A program made the translations under genes and the position numbers. From positions 1 to 58,558 of the forward strand of contig PMEM01000022.1 in the NCBI GenBank assembly GCA_003155795.1: DNA of 58,558 nucleotides, given 5' to 3'. Numbering within the stretch: the first letter of the stretch is position 1; the number at the start of each line of letters is the position of its first letter. This stretch comes from Gemmatimonadota bacterium. GTDB lineage: Bacteria > Gemmatimonadota > Gemmatimonadetes > Gemmatimonadales > Gemmatimonadaceae. This document shows positions 15,499 to 25,742 of this stretch, piece by piece. The notes below the pieces were generated by a model, which worked only from the letters and a program-made list of their open reading frames with translations, did not search any database and had not been told where the DNA came from.

Positions 15499-18198
15499 AT
15501 GCGTGCTTTGAATCTCCGGTCACTGCTTGTGGCCGTTGTCGTATTCGGAGCGCCAGCGGCAGTCGCGGCGCAGAACCCGACAACTTCGCAGGCGCAGCAG
15601 ATGCTGCAGAACCCGGCCATGCTCCAACAGCTCAAGCAGCGGATCATGACGAGTGGGATGACTCCAGATCAGGTTCGAGCGCGCCTGCAGGCGGCTGGCT
15701 ATCCCGCAAATCTGCTGGACGCATATCTCGGCAATGGTGGCGTAGGCGACTCGACCGCGAACAGCGCGGACGTCTTCGCGGCGGTCCAGGATCTGGGCAT
15801 CGCCGACAGCACCGAGATCGATCTTCTACGTTGCGGTCTCAACCCCGACTCGCTGATGTACGCCGACACTTTGTTCGACGCGAGCCGGCGCGGCTCCGCC
15901 GGAGACACTACCAGCGGGTCACTTCAGTCGCTGGGCGGAACGTTCAATGGTTCCCAGGGCGCGTATGGCGCGAATCCTGGTGGAATCTTCGGTATCAACC
16001 AGAACGGCAAACCGGCCGGAATCGATAGTGTGCGCTACAGCCGTCAACGCCAGGCGCTCGCGCGCGCGTGTAAAGCGCGAGCTGATTCGCTGCACCGGCC
16101 CGACGTGATTGCGCAGGCGCAGCGCGACAGCGGCTTCTCGATATTCGGGCTCGACTTCTTCCGTCGCTCCACAACTCTGTTCAATCCGAACATGGCGGGG
16201 CCGGTGGATGCAAACTATCGCGTCGGCCCCGGCGACCAACTAGTCCTCATACTTACCGGTGACGTCGAGGCGTCATATGAGCTCCCCGTCACACGACAGG
16301 GATTCATCGTCGTGCCGCAGGTCGGGCAGATCTCAGTCAATGGGTTGACGCTTGCTCAATTGAACGACGTGTTGTACGACAGATTGGGACGGGTGTATTC
16401 CGGCGTCACCCGCGGCGCTGGGGCAACCACTCATTTTTCGATAACGCCAGCGAAGCTGCGCAGCAACATGGTATTTGTCGTCGGTGATGTGATGGTACCG
16501 GGTGCATATCAGGTTTCGGCGTCAGGTACACTTCTTTCCGCGCTGTATGCGGCGGGTGGACCATCGGACAATGGAAGTCTCCGCGACCTTCAGGTCCGAC
16601 GCAATGGGAAGCTCGTTGCGCACATGGATTTCTACGACTATCTCCTTAACGGAGACGCGTCCAACGACGTGCGGCTGCAGAATGGAGACATCGTCTTCGT
16701 TCCGGTGCACCTCGCGCGCGTCCGCATTGTGGGAGAAATAATCCGCGCGGCGACGTATGAGATCAAACCAAGTGAAACTCTCGCGGACGCGATACGGTTT
16801 GCGGGTGGGTTCAAGGCTGCGGCATCGCGGCAGCGCGTGCAGATCGAGCGAATCGTTCCGCCCTCGGAGCGGACGCCAGGCCGCGACAGAGTTACCACGG
16901 ACATCGTTTCCGATGCATTCCTCACCGGAACCGGGCCCGCTGTGCCCGTTGAAGCTGGTGATGTGATCCGCGTCTTCCCCGTGGCGTCGCGGGTTCGCAA
17001 TCGAATTGTCGTGCGTGGCAACGTCAACATGCCCGGCACGATCGGGTTGACGCCCGGGATGACCGTCGCCAGTGCGCTCAAACTTGCTGGCGGCATCAAG
17101 CCGGACACATATCTCGGCGAAGTACTGATCTCGCGCCTCAACCCCGATTCCACTCGGCAGCAACTCCGCGCAACGTTGCGCGATTCGACGGGAGCGGTGA
17201 TCAACGACTTCCAGCTCAAGGAAGATGACAATCTGACGGTCTATTCGGTCTCCGAATTCCGACCGACACGTTACGTCGCGATCAACGGTGCAGTTCGAAA
17301 GAGTGGGCGTTATCCGTATCACGAAGGGATGACCGTGCGCGACCTCGTTCTCCAGGCTGGCGGCCTCGAGCAGAGTGCACTTCTCAACGAGGCCCGCATC
17401 GCTCGACTGCCGGAAGACAGATCCGGCACAGTAACCGCTCGGGAGTTCTCGATACCGCTCGACTCGAGCTACCTTTTTGAGCGCGCGCCGGACGGCAAGT
17501 ACAACGGCCCGCCCGGAGTGCCTGCGACTTCCGGCCCGACACCCGACGTGCAGTTGAAACCGTATGACAACGTTCTCGTGCTGCGGCAGCCCGGTTGGGA
17601 GCTGCAGCGTACAGTTGCAGTGACCGGAGAAGTGCGCTTCCCGGGACGATACACACTGCTGAACAAGAACGAACACATCAGCGACGTGTTGAAGCGTGCC
17701 GGTGGACTCACTCCCGAAGGTTACGCGAATGGCGTGACGTTCTATCGTCCGTCGAGCCAGATTGGCCGGATCGGGATCGACCTCCCGGATGTACTGAAGG
17801 ACCCACGCAGCCGCGATAATCTCCTTCTCGTGGACGGTGACTCGCTGTACATACCTCGCTTCAACGCTATTGTACGGGTCGGCGGAGCTGTGAATTCTCC
17901 AGTTGCCGTCACGTACGCGCCGGGCAAGGATCTGAATTATTACATCCGCGCTGCTGGCGGCCCGACTCGCAAGGCCGACGTCGGACATGCATACGTCACG
18001 CAACCAAATGGGAAAGTCGACGCAGAGTCGCAGCGATTCCTGATCCCGGATTATGTCCCCAACCCCAAGCCGGGCAGCATAGTCTTCGTGCCCGAGAACG
18101 ATGGCACGTCGGGATTGAGTGTCCTGGCCGCGCTCGGCTCGTTGACCGGAGTAGTGTCGAGTCTCGTCGCGGTGATCGCGCTCCTGCGTACGCACTAA
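15499..18198 (+). CDS. Polysaccharide export protein with multiple SLBB domains
   Basis: An 899-residue envelope protein. A signal peptide (residues 1-24, ending AAVAAQ) is followed by a Gln-rich stretch, a Poly_export domain (from about residue 238, YRVGPGDQLVLILTGDV) and about six SLBB units (recognisable by repeats like VxGxVxxPGxYxxxxGxTLxxALxxAGG). It ends with a membrane-like helix (SLTGVVSSLVAVIALL). Such proteins resemble Wza but are longer, and form the outer channel for capsule/EPS. There is no lipobox Cys, unlike E. coli Wza. It is followed after 12 bp by a Wzz-type gene, its expected partner. Confidence 0.93.
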   Translation: MRALNLRSLLVAVVVFGAPAAVAAQNPTTSQAQQMLQNPAMLQQLKQRIMTSGMTPDQVRARLQAAGYPANLLDAYLGNGGVGDSTANSADVFAAVQDLGIADSTEIDLLRCGLNPDSLMYADTLFDASRRGSAGDTTSGSLQSLGGTFNGSQGAYGANPGGIFGINQNGKPAGIDSVRYSRQRQALARACKARADSLHRPDVIAQAQRDSGFSIFGLDFFRRSTTLFNPNMAGPVDANYRVGPGDQLVLILTGDVEASYELPVTRQGFIVVPQVGQISVNGLTLAQLNDVLYDRLGRVYSGVTRGAGATTHFSITPAKLRSNMVFVVGDVMVPGAYQVSASGTLLSALYAAGGPSDNGSLRDLQVRRNGKLVAHMDFYDYLLNGDASNDVRLQNGDIVFVPVHLARVRIVGEIIRAATYEIKPSETLADAIRFAGGFKAAASRQRVQIERIVPPSERTPGRDRVTTDIVSDAFLTGTGPAVPVEAGDVIRVFPVASRVRNRIVVRGNVNMPGTIGLTPGMTVASALKLAGGIKPDTYLGEVLISRLNPDSTRQQLRATLRDSTGAVINDFQLKEDDNLTVYSVSEFRPTRYVAINGAVRKSGRYPYHEGMTVRDLVLQAGGLEQSALLNEARIARLPEDRSGTVTAREFSIPLDSSYLFERAPDGKYNGPPGVPATSGPTPDVQLKPYDNVLVLRQPGWELQRTVAVTGEVRFPGRYTLLNKNEHISDVLKRAGGLTPEGYANGVTFYRPSSQIGRIGIDLPDVLKDPRSRDNLLLVDGDSLYIPRFNAIVRVGGAVNSPVAVTYAPGKDLNYYIRAAGGPTRKADVGHAYVTQPNGKVDAESQRFLIPDYVPNPKPGSIVFVPENDGTSGLSVLAALGSLTGVVSSLVAVIALLRTH

Positions 18199-18210
18199 CG
18201 GCTGATACGC

Positions 18211-19308
18211 ATGCCCGACGTCGTACCGATCGCGGAACCGAGCCCGGGACCGTTGACGCTCGCGCTGTGGACGGCGGGCGTGCTGAACCGGTGGCGGACA
18301 GTATTTCTCTGTACGATCGGAGCAATAATACTGGCGGTCGTCGCAGCGCTTGTACTGCCACCGACATACCGCGTTACGGTATCGTTCGCGCCAAACCCAT
18401 CCAGCTCGTCCAAGATTGGCGGCGCGCTCAGCAGCCTCAGCTCGTCGGGTGCACTTTCTGGACTGGCGAGTGGAATGGGACTTGGCTCCGTCGGGGGTGA
18501 ACCGACAGAGTCGCCAGCGTTTTACGGAGAGTTGCTACAGAGCCGCGAGCTGTTGACACGCTTGTTGCTCACGAAGTTCAAGGATCCGCGCACCAGTAAT
18601 CCGAATGACAGCGCGCGGCTCGTCGACATCATGAAGTTGCGATCGACGGATCCCAAGAGGCGAATTGAGTTGGGAGTCAAAGTACTTGAGAAGTCGATGG
18701 TCACTACGGCGGATCCGCGCACCAACCTCGTGAAGGTCGTGGTGAGCGATCAATATCCGAACATTGTCGCGAGCAAGGCCAACGCGGCGCTGGCCCTTGT
18801 CAACCAGTTCAATCTGGAGCAACGGACGTCGCGTGCAAAGTCCAAGCGCGTGTACATGCAAAGTCGGATGGCCGACGCCAAGGTTGACCTTGCTGCGGCG
18901 CAGGCGCGACATCGCGATTTTCTGTCGCGTAACAGGCAGTGGCAGACATCGCCGACATTGTCGTCGGACGAAGAGACGCTGAGGCGCAACGAAGACGTGG
19001 CGACAGAGCTTTATCTCTCAGTGGAGAAACAGTTCGAAGACGCACGACTGGACGAATTCAACGACGCGGCGCTCATCACAACCGTTGATTCCGCAGTAGC
19101 GCCTGTCAAACCGTACTGGCCACGCTATTCGCTGCTACTTCCGGGCGCACTCCTCCTCGGTCTGTTTGTCGGCGTAATGGTCGCAGGCATCGCGACCATT
19201 TACGCCGATTGGAGTCGGCGCGACCCCGCGGCAGCGCAGCAGTTGCGCGCCGCGCTCATGCGACGGGCGGCGCGAGCAAAAGCACCGACAGTCGCGCGTC
19301 GTGCCTGA
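18211..19308 (+). CDS. Wzz-type chain-length determinant / co-polymerase
   Basis: A 365-residue inner-membrane protein with two membrane helices, near residues 30-50 and 310-335, bracketing a large periplasmic domain with coiled-coil character (AKVDLAAAQARHRDFLSRN). The second helix is preceded by a Pro-rich VAPVKPYWPRY segment typical of Wzz. There is no cytoplasmic tyrosine kinase domain. It overlaps the ligase gene by 8 bp, and sets or tunes polymer length together with the exporter. Confidence 0.88.
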   Translation: MPDVVPIAEPSPGPLTLALWTAGVLNRWRTVFLCTIGAIILAVVAALVLPPTYRVTVSFAPNPSSSSKIGGALSSLSSSGALSGLASGMGLGSVGGEPTESPAFYGELLQSRELLTRLLLTKFKDPRTSNPNDSARLVDIMKLRSTDPKRRIELGVKVLEKSMVTTADPRTNLVKVVVSDQYPNIVASKANAALALVNQFNLEQRTSRAKSKRVYMQSRMADAKVDLAAAQARHRDFLSRNRQWQTSPTLSSDEETLRRNEDVATELYLSVEKQFEDARLDEFNDAALITTVDSAVAPVKPYWPRYSLLLPGALLLGLFVGVMVAGIATIYADWSRRDPAAAQQLRAALMRRAARAKAPTVARRA

Positions 19309-20686
19309 GACGAGGGCTGTCTCAACTCGGTCCCTGGCGGCACGGGCGCTTCCCTGGATCACCTGGGCGCTTACGTTTCACATCCTCGTTATTGCGCTTT
19401 TATTCGGTGTAGTGAAACTCCCCATGAGTATCGTGCGGGGGATCGCAGCGTGGAAGGAGATCGCCGGTGTATTGCTGTTCCTGGCTGTGATCGTCCGCAT
19501 GATCACCGGCCGCGGCCATCGTGTCCCGATCGCAGCTGCGGATCTGTTCGCTGGTGGCTGGGTGGCGATGACTTTGATCGTTTTCATGACGCAGAACGTT
19601 GTCTTGCGCGACAATGTCCCGCTTACAGCATCGCTATTTGGACTTCGCGATGCTGCATTCTTCGTGATCTTCTACTTCGTCGGGCGCACGACGCCCGAGA
19701 TCGCCGAGAACTCAGCGTTTGCAAGGCGCGCATTCGCCGTCCTCGTCGTAACATGCACTGCTGCGATCGCAGAGCAACTGTTCGTCACGCCGCAGATGCT
19801 GGTGGTCATGGGCGTGGCCTCATACGTTCAGGACTTTCTTGGTGGTGCAGTATTCACCCAGGGGAACATCTACGGACTGCCGGACAACTACTGGAGTCTG
19901 ATGGGGGGCCACCTCGTACGCCGCTCCGGGTCGGTATTCCTGTCGAGTCAGGGGTTCGCGCTCATCTTCGTCGTTTTTCTTCCTGCAGCAACCCTCTGGG
20001 TACTCGATCCGAAGCGGACGAAGAAGATCTTTCTCTATCTCGCAAGCGCGATAATCTGGGCCGGCCTCGCGGTGACCTTCACCCGTGCCGCAATCGCCAT
20101 CGGGATCGCACAGGTCCTGACGATTCTCGCCGCCCGGCGGCGGCTTACCGGCGCGGCCTTGTTCGCCACTGTCTTCATTGTGATGTTCCTCGTCGCTCTG
20201 GCTGCGATTCCCGGATTAGCGACATTCGCACTCGAAACTGTTACATGGCAAACTGGAAGCAGCCAGTCACACGTAAAGGACTGGACGGCTGGCATTACCG
20301 CATTTCTGCAACAACCGTGGGGATACGGCCTCGGCACGACTGATCAAAGCGCCGTTCGCGGCGGCTTGATACCAATCACGTCTGACAACCTGTATCTGAA
20401 ATACGCTGTGGAACTCGGCGTACCGGGACTGGTCGCGTTGGTCGGTACGCTCGGCTGCTTCATCGTCGCTGGATACAGGCTGTTCAGGAATGGAGCGAAC
20501 GAGCATCAGCGCACCTTTGGAATGATCGTAGCCCTCGCTACCACCGGCATCGCAGTATATGGCCTGACGTCGGTGATGTTTGGCGACCCGCTCGTTTCCT
20601 ATCTGCTCTTTTGGATCGGTGGCACTGCGGTCACAGTGTCCCAGCGAACCGCGACGGCGCGAGTATCCGACTTAGCCTATGCGTGA
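19301..20686 (+). CDS. O-antigen ligase / Wzy-like membrane protein
   Basis: A 461-residue polytopic protein starting with GTG, with about ten to twelve hydrophobic segments. A long periplasmic loop carries WGYGLGTTDQSAVRG and SDNLYLKYAVELGVPGLVAL, the pattern of the Wzy_C/O-antigen ligase superfamily. From sequence one cannot tell a WaaL ligase from a Wzy polymerase. It overlaps both neighbours by 8 bp, so it belongs to one transcript with the Wzz-type and GT2 genes. Confidence 0.85.
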   Translation: MPETRAVSTRSLAARALPWITWALTFHILVIALLFGVVKLPMSIVRGIAAWKEIAGVLLFLAVIVRMITGRGHRVPIAAADLFAGGWVAMTLIVFMTQNVVLRDNVPLTASLFGLRDAAFFVIFYFVGRTTPEIAENSAFARRAFAVLVVTCTAAIAEQLFVTPQMLVVMGVASYVQDFLGGAVFTQGNIYGLPDNYWSLMGGHLVRRSGSVFLSSQGFALIFVVFLPAATLWVLDPKRTKKIFLYLASAIIWAGLAVTFTRAAIAIGIAQVLTILAARRRLTGAALFATVFIVMFLVALAAIPGLATFALETVTWQTGSSQSHVKDWTAGITAFLQQPWGYGLGTTDQSAVRGGLIPITSDNLYLKYAVELGVPGLVALVGTLGCFIVAGYRLFRNGANEHQRTFGMIVALATTGIAVYGLTSVMFGDPLVSYLLFWIGGTAVTVSQRTATARVSDLAYA

Positions 20687-21632
20687 GGCACAGTTCGGCG
20701 TCGTTTTGATCAACTGGAATGGCGCGAACGACACACTTGCCGCGCTGGATTCGCTGCTGCTCGCAACACCACGACCAGATCACGTTATAGTGATCGATAA
20801 CGGATCCGTGGACGACTCCCTTGATCGCCTGCGCGACTGGAGTGCATTGCACGCGCCGAGTTGGTGTGAAGTTGTTCCGTCCGCGCTGGATTCGGTTGAC
20901 GCAAGCGGTTGGTTGCTGATCGTCGCGGCCGACCGAAATCTGGGGTTCTCCGGCGCCAATAACGTTGGGCTGCGCTATCTCGCCTCCCGCACGACGGCAT
21001 CGCACTTCATGCTGCTGAACAACGATGCAATGGTAGCACCGGATTGTTTTGCCCAGATGGCAAGCGCAATCCGCGATGCTCCGGATGCGGGACTCCTGAG
21101 TCCCGTCATCTTTCGCCATCCGAACCGTGACGAAGTATGGTATGCCGGGGGAATCGAAATTCCGCAGCGCGCACTGATAGTGCATGCGCTGACTCCTGCG
21201 AGCGCCGATCGGCCATATTCCACAACGTTTGTGACGGGCTGCGCCATGACTATCGCACGCCCGCTCTATGATGACCAAGGCGGCCTCGCGGAGATTTACA
21301 ACCCGATCTACTGGGAAGACGCCGACTACTCACGCAGAGCATGCGATGCCGGCTGGCGTGTAGCGGTGGCTCCGCGCGCGCATGTGTACCATCGGGTCGG
21401 TAGCAGCGGAGCTGGCGAGCGACTGACGCCTCGGACAGCATATTTCCAGAATCGCAACCGTGCCCTGTACGTCCGACGCAACTATCATGGAACTGATCGC
21501 TTGCTCGGGCTTGCGTATCTCGGGGTAACAAAGCCGAGCCGGGCGCTGATGGAAGTATTTCGCGGGCACGGAGCGTTGGGCTGGGCGATATTCAGGGGAT
21601 TCCTGCGCGGAATGACGCAGCGCGCATGGTGA
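20679..21632 (+). CDS. Glycosyltransferase family 2 (rhamnosyltransferase-like)
   Basis: A 317-residue cytoplasmic or membrane-associated GT-A enzyme. Seen: VVLINWNGANDTLAALDSL, VIVIDNGSVDDS, NLGFSGANNVGLRYL, and the metal-site region LLNNDAMV; later FVTGCAMTI and YWEDADYSRRACDAGWRV. This is the WbbL/RfbN-like subgroup that often transfers L-rhamnose. Donor and acceptor cannot be fixed from sequence. Confidence 0.9.
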   Translation: MREAQFGVVLINWNGANDTLAALDSLLLATPRPDHVIVIDNGSVDDSLDRLRDWSALHAPSWCEVVPSALDSVDASGWLLIVAADRNLGFSGANNVGLRYLASRTTASHFMLLNNDAMVAPDCFAQMASAIRDAPDAGLLSPVIFRHPNRDEVWYAGGIEIPQRALIVHALTPASADRPYSTTFVTGCAMTIARPLYDDQGGLAEIYNPIYWEDADYSRRACDAGWRVAVAPRAHVYHRVGSSGAGERLTPRTAYFQNRNRALYVRRNYHGTDRLLGLAYLGVTKPSRALMEVFRGHGALGWAIFRGFLRGMTQRAW

Positions 21633-22801
21633 TACCCGACCGCACGCAGTTCCGCGACACAACTCGGTACGCCGCCGCTGTGGCAACTGAGGTTGCCGCA
21701 CCCCTCCTGCGCGCGTATGCGGCAGTCCGTGTTCACGCCGCCGCCACATCACCCGGCGCTTGGCGGAGTGGACTCATTGCAGGAAGTGGGCACATAGGCG
21801 ATGTGCTCTACCGCAGCTGCTCTCTCGGCCACCTGATCGACGGCTTGCCACTCTGCAGCTGGTCGTATCTGACTACTCGCGATGGCGCCGAAATTCTACG
21901 CAATACCCCGGGACTCGGTGAGGTTCTTCCGTTCAATGGCGATAGCGTAACGGATTTCCTACCGTCTCACACGCCTCGTGATCTGCGGGAACACAGGTTC
22001 GACGTCATATTGTGTACTGATAACATCGAGCACCATCGCTGCTTGCGGCTCGCCATACAACTTGGGATACCAAACCGCGTAGCGTTCGTGCAAAAAGGAT
22101 TCTCTGGCCTCACGACCTATCCGGTCCGGACACAGCGCGCTTCGTGGCCGGCACAGATCCGTGCGATGTTCGAGGAGGTCACAGGCTCGCCAGATGCATC
22201 CGAACTCAGGCCGCGGATGTACATCAACGCTGAAGAGCGTGAAGCTGCGCTTCGTGAATGGAATGGCTTGCCGTTTGGAGATGCAAACCTGACGATCGCC
22301 GTGTCGATGACAAGCCGCCAACGTATCGGCGTGTTCCCCACTGCGCTGTTTGTGTCAATCCTCCGCCTGGTGCTTCAACTATGCCCCGGTGCACGCGTGG
22401 TCCTTACCGGGACGCAGGCCGAGAGCGTCGCTCTGCGCGGCGTCGCAAGGGAGATCGGATCGCGCGTGGTAGTCCTTGCCGGGACCCTGTCGCTGAGAGG
22501 CTTTGCGGCGTTTCTGCCGCTGTGCGATGTTTTCCTTGGGGCTGATTCGGGTCCCAGGCACCTTGCAAATGCTGCTGGCGTCCCCGTCTTTTTCGTCAGG
22601 AATATGGCGGTCCCGGAAATAGAGGCCGGCACTTACTGTGAAACCGAGACGGACATTGCGCCACCGGGTCAGTACCTTTCCACTACCACGGCGATGAGCC
22701 GACTCGATGGCATCGACCGCAATGCTGTAGCGAGCGCAGTTATCGCCACTGCCCGACGTCGTCGAAGCAACGGATCCTCAAGCGCAACCCAAATAAGATG
22801 A
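21626..22801 (+). CDS. Glycosyltransferase family 9 (heptosyltransferase-like)
   Basis: A 391-residue GT-B enzyme. The C-terminal donor-binding part has VFLGADSGPRHLANAAGVP near residue 303, the GT9 signature; the N-terminal half has SGHIGDVLYRSCSLGHLI, the D-x-x-x-x-x-P-like helix start. It would add a heptose or related sugar to a core-like acceptor, in line with the heptose kinase nearby. It overlaps the previous gene by 7 bp and the next by 4 bp. Confidence 0.85.
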   Translation: MVIPDRTQFRDTTRYAAAVATEVAAPLLRAYAAVRVHAAATSPGAWRSGLIAGSGHIGDVLYRSCSLGHLIDGLPLCSWSYLTTRDGAEILRNTPGLGEVLPFNGDSVTDFLPSHTPRDLREHRFDVILCTDNIEHHRCLRLAIQLGIPNRVAFVQKGFSGLTTYPVRTQRASWPAQIRAMFEEVTGSPDASELRPRMYINAEEREAALREWNGLPFGDANLTIAVSMTSRQRIGVFPTALFVSILRLVLQLCPGARVVLTGTQAESVALRGVAREIGSRVVVLAGTLSLRGFAAFLPLCDVFLGADSGPRHLANAAGVPVFFVRNMAVPEIEAGTYCETETDIAPPGQYLSTTTAMSRLDGIDRNAVASAVIATARRRRSNGSSSATQIR

Positions 22802-23574
22802 GAAGAGCGGCGCCGACACCGCAGCAGATCGAGAGCGTCGTCCAGGAGCTTTCGATCGTCGCTGAGCCACTCGGTAACGAGATGCAAACATATTTTGCAT
22901 ATAACCGCGGTCGCTATGTTGCGCTTGCCGGGACCGTCGCCGAAACACTCGCGCTACTTGACCAGGCCAACTCGACGCAGCCACTCCGAATGCTGGACAT
23001 TGGGCCAGGGTATCAGACGATCATGTTTCGTCGACTCTGGCCGGACATGCAGATTGACACTCTTGGATTCCCGGATGACAAATTTCCGCCCGCGCCCAAC
23101 GAGCACCGGATAGTTTTCGATCTCAATGACGCTTCCGATCAGTCGCGCTGGCCCGAGCTCGCGAATACGTACGACGTAATCACGTACTGCGAAGTGGTAG
23201 AACACCTTTACACATCGCCCGTCCACTCGTTCAATTTCCTCGCCGCTGGCCTGGCGCCGCATGGATTGATGCTCGTCACAACACCCAACGGGATTGCGCT
23301 GCATCGAAGGCTTCGTCTGTTGCTCGGTCGAAATCCGCAGGAACTTATTCGAGAGGATCTTTCCAATCCGGGTCACTACAGGGAGTATTCTCGAACGGAG
23401 TTGATCGAACTCGCGCGTCGTGCGGGGTTGTCACACGTATTCACCCGAATGGGTCACTACACAACGACCGGTTCGCCATCGAGCCGCGTTTTCGGTGCGT
23501 TGACTCCGTTCATGACGATGGATTTACGCAAGGACATGGCGATTGTGTTTCGCAAGCAAGGCGGCGCACGATAA
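22798..23574 (+). CDS. Class I SAM-dependent methyltransferase
   Basis: A 258-residue methyltransferase of the UbiE/Methyltransf_23 type. Seen: motif I LDIGPGYQTIMFRRL, then DVITYCEVVEHLYTSP and GLMLVTTPNGIAL, typical of enzymes acting on small molecules or glycans. Last gene of the plus-strand run; its start overlaps the GT9 stop (ATGA). Substrate unknown; a terminal methyl cap on the glycan would fit the context. Confidence 0.85.
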   Translation: MRRAAPTPQQIESVVQELSIVAEPLGNEMQTYFAYNRGRYVALAGTVAETLALLDQANSTQPLRMLDIGPGYQTIMFRRLWPDMQIDTLGFPDDKFPPAPNEHRIVFDLNDASDQSRWPELANTYDVITYCEVVEHLYTSPVHSFNFLAAGLAPHGLMLVTTPNGIALHRRLRLLLGRNPQELIREDLSNPGHYREYSRTELIELARRAGLSHVFTRMGHYTTTGSPSSRVFGALTPFMTMDLRKDMAIVFRKQGGAR

Positions 23575-23595
23575 AGCTGCGTCTCCCCGTGCGCG

Positions 23596-24399
23596 TCACG
23601 TCGCCGTTCGACGCGGTGACTTGCCAAGAAGGAACCGCGGGTGCTTGCGCACAAAACGAAGCATGCCGTGCGCGTGCCAGAGCGTTCGTCGGTCGAAGAA
23701 GCGCTTGTCTGTTGCAGCCTGATGTTCGTGTATAGCCTCCGCCGAGGCCGTTTGCCAGACCTCCCATCCAGCGCGCCACATGCGCCACGCAAGGTCGATG
23801 TCCTCGACATACAGCGGACGATACCCGGGATCGAAACCACCAATATCAGCCCACGCGGTGCTTCGGACCAACAAGCATGCACCCAATAGCCAATCGACCG
23901 CACGATCCACAGTTGGGGGTGGCAGGTAGTGCCGCGGGCCACCAAGCCGCGCGTCGATGACCCTTCGCAATGGCGTTCGCCGTACAAGCGTTCCCGCAAT
24001 ACGTGGGAATCTACGCGCGGACGGTTGCGCCACGCCATCGGGATAACGGAGGAGCGGACCGACGACTCCCGCCTGTTTGTGAATCCGCATCGCGCCAACG
24101 AGCTCGCTAACGCACGTCGAAGCAAGTTCGACATCCGGGTTAAGCAAGAGACCGAATTCGGCCGTCCTGGATGCGAGCGCCGCGTTGTGGTTCTCTGCGA
24201 ATCCCAGGCGCACGCCGTTCACAATCGTCGTCGCTGATGGGTATATCAGGTGTATGCGGCTGGTGTCGTCGGGCTGCCCGTTGCAAACCACCGTCACGAA
24301 CAGTTCACCATCGAACTCCTGCGCAGCGATCGACCGGAGGCAGGCTTCCACTTTGGGAAATTCATCTGTGGAGACGATCGAGATAGCCACGGATGTCAC
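23596..24399 (-). CDS. Glycosyltransferase family 2
   Basis: A 267-residue GT-A enzyme of the rhamnosyltransferase-like subgroup. Seen: VAISIVSTDEFPKVEACLRS, VCNGQPDDTS, GFAENHNAALASRTAEFGLLLNPDVEL (read in parts), ACLLVRSTAWADIGGFDPG and YVEDIDLAWRMWRAGW. The frame is open to 24513, but the GTG at 24399 overlaps the flippase stop as GTGA. It is convergent with the methyltransferase gene, 21 bp away, with no clear terminator between them. Confidence 0.88.
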   Translation of the reverse strand: MTSVAISIVSTDEFPKVEACLRSIAAQEFDGELFVTVVCNGQPDDTSRIHLIYPSATTIVNGVRLGFAENHNAALASRTAEFGLLLNPDVELASTCVSELVGAMRIHKQAGVVGPLLRYPDGVAQPSARRFPRIAGTLVRRTPLRRVIDARLGGPRHYLPPPTVDRAVDWLLGACLLVRSTAWADIGGFDPGYRPLYVEDIDLAWRMWRAGWEVWQTASAEAIHEHQAATDKRFFDRRTLWHAHGMLRFVRKHPRFLLGKSPRRTAT

Positions 24400-25742
24400 G
24401 GAATCACCACTGCGTTGCGGCTGCCTGTCAACACTGCGGACAGCGAAACGGGAATTATCCGTCGAGCGGCCACAAGCAACAGAAGCGTGTCGAGAGAAAC
24501 ACGTAGTGTCCATGCGACCGCCGCACCCGTGATTCCCCAGCGCCCGACAAGAACCCAGGCAACTGGGAGGTGAATCGCAAGCTCAACGAGATGACACTTC
24601 GCGGGGACGTCGGGCCGACCGGATGCTTCCAGAAACGTGTACGGAATGTGGGCGGCCGAATTGATCAGAACGCCGACAGCGAGAATGCGGAGCGCAAGTG
24701 CTCCGTGCATTGCGTAATCCGGTCCCATCCAGAGAAGCAGGATGTATGGAGCAAATGCGAACGCGATGGCCGTTGGAATACTCATCAATAGCAACAGAGT
24801 TCGCAGCGACGACGCAAAAAGGCGATCGATCCGTGAAGCCGCAGCGACGACGCCCAACCCGGTGAGCAGCGGGAACAGCGCGTTGATCAGACTGTTGGGA
24901 ATTACGAGCGCTCGTGTTATGGCTTCGAACGGCACTGTGTAGTATCCCACCGCAGAAAGATTGGCGCGAACACCAAGCGCAAAGCGGTCGAAATACACCA
25001 GGATCGGGCTGACGACTCCGGACACTGCTACCCATCCACCGAAACTTATGAGTCCGCGCAGCCGCATCCAGTCGCGTGGCATTTCGATTCGGAATCCGGG
25101 GATCACACGAATGATTGCGATCACGGTAGCGCCACAGGCAACGACTCGCCACGCCAACACCCAGAGCATGATCGTTGGCAGCGTTACGCCCTTGCTCGCA
25201 AGGACGGCCGGAATGATGATGGATCCGGCGGACGCAGGAACCTTGATGGCGTTGCTCACTACGAACTGCTGCGCACCCTCCAGCACACCGCGCAGAGTTG
25301 TGAGCGCGAGGACAACTGGCAGGTTGAGGCCGACGACAACGAAAAGCGCAGTCGCCTCATTTAACAGTGCTGGCGCGACGTGAAACGCGCGCTCCGCCAG
25401 CAGCGATGACACACTCGCCAGCAGGATCGCAGCAATCACGCCAACAGCGATTTGAGTAGCTAACGAAACTGACGTGATTTGGGGAATGTCACCAACGTCG
25501 CGCGCCATCGCATCGGCGACGTAACGAACAGTCGCTTTTCCCAGCCCCACATCGAATAGCGTGAGATACTCCAGGAATGCCCAGCTCATACCAAGCAAAC
25601 CAAAGCGAGCTGGCCCGAGCGCGTGCGTGAGCGTCGGAAGTGCGATGACGGCTACTACGAGCGGTATCCCGAACCCAGCGAGATTCAGGACAGCGTTGTG
25701 CCCCAGCTGTGACCGCAACGCCCGCCGGAGGAGGGTGATCAT
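24396..25742 (-). CDS. Wzx-type polysaccharide flippase (MATE/MVF-like)
   Basis: A 448-residue membrane protein with about 12-14 hydrophobic segments and the N-terminal look of the polysaccharide biosynthesis family (NLAGFGIPLVVAVIALPTL, GPARFGLLGMSWAFLEYLTLFDVGLGKATVRYVA in parts). It would flip undecaprenyl-diphosphate-linked repeat units across the inner membrane. It is the only Wzx candidate seen in the window, so it may serve both clusters. Confidence 0.88.
   Translation of the reverse strand: MITLLRRALRSQLGHNAVLNLAGFGIPLVVAVIALPTLTHALGPARFGLLGMSWAFLEYLTLFDVGLGKATVRYVADAMARDVGDIPQITSVSLATQIAVGVIAAILLASVSSLLAERAFHVAPALLNEATALFVVVGLNLPVVLALTTLRGVLEGAQQFVVSNAIKVPASAGSIIIPAVLASKGVTLPTIMLWVLAWRVVACGATVIAIIRVIPGFRIEMPRDWMRLRGLISFGGWVAVSGVVSPILVYFDRFALGVRANLSAVGYYTVPFEAITRALVIPNSLINALFPLLTGLGVVAAASRIDRLFASSLRTLLLLMSIPTAIAFAFAPYILLLWMGPDYAMHGALALRILAVGVLINSAAHIPYTFLEASGRPDVPAKCHLVELAIHLPVAWVLVGRWGITGAAVAWTLRVSLDTLLLLVAARRIIPVSLSAVLTGSRNAVVIP

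Noticed and set aside
15209..15511. An open frame running over both tRNA genes
   Set aside because: The translated STVEQSAHNR and VAQLVRALLSHSRGPGFES segments are the well-known false proteins obtained by translating tRNA genes.
16522..18195. A 557-codon open frame opposite the SLBB exporter
   Set aside because: The plus strand carries a clear multi-domain exporter; the opposite frame has no motif and exists because of biased codon use.
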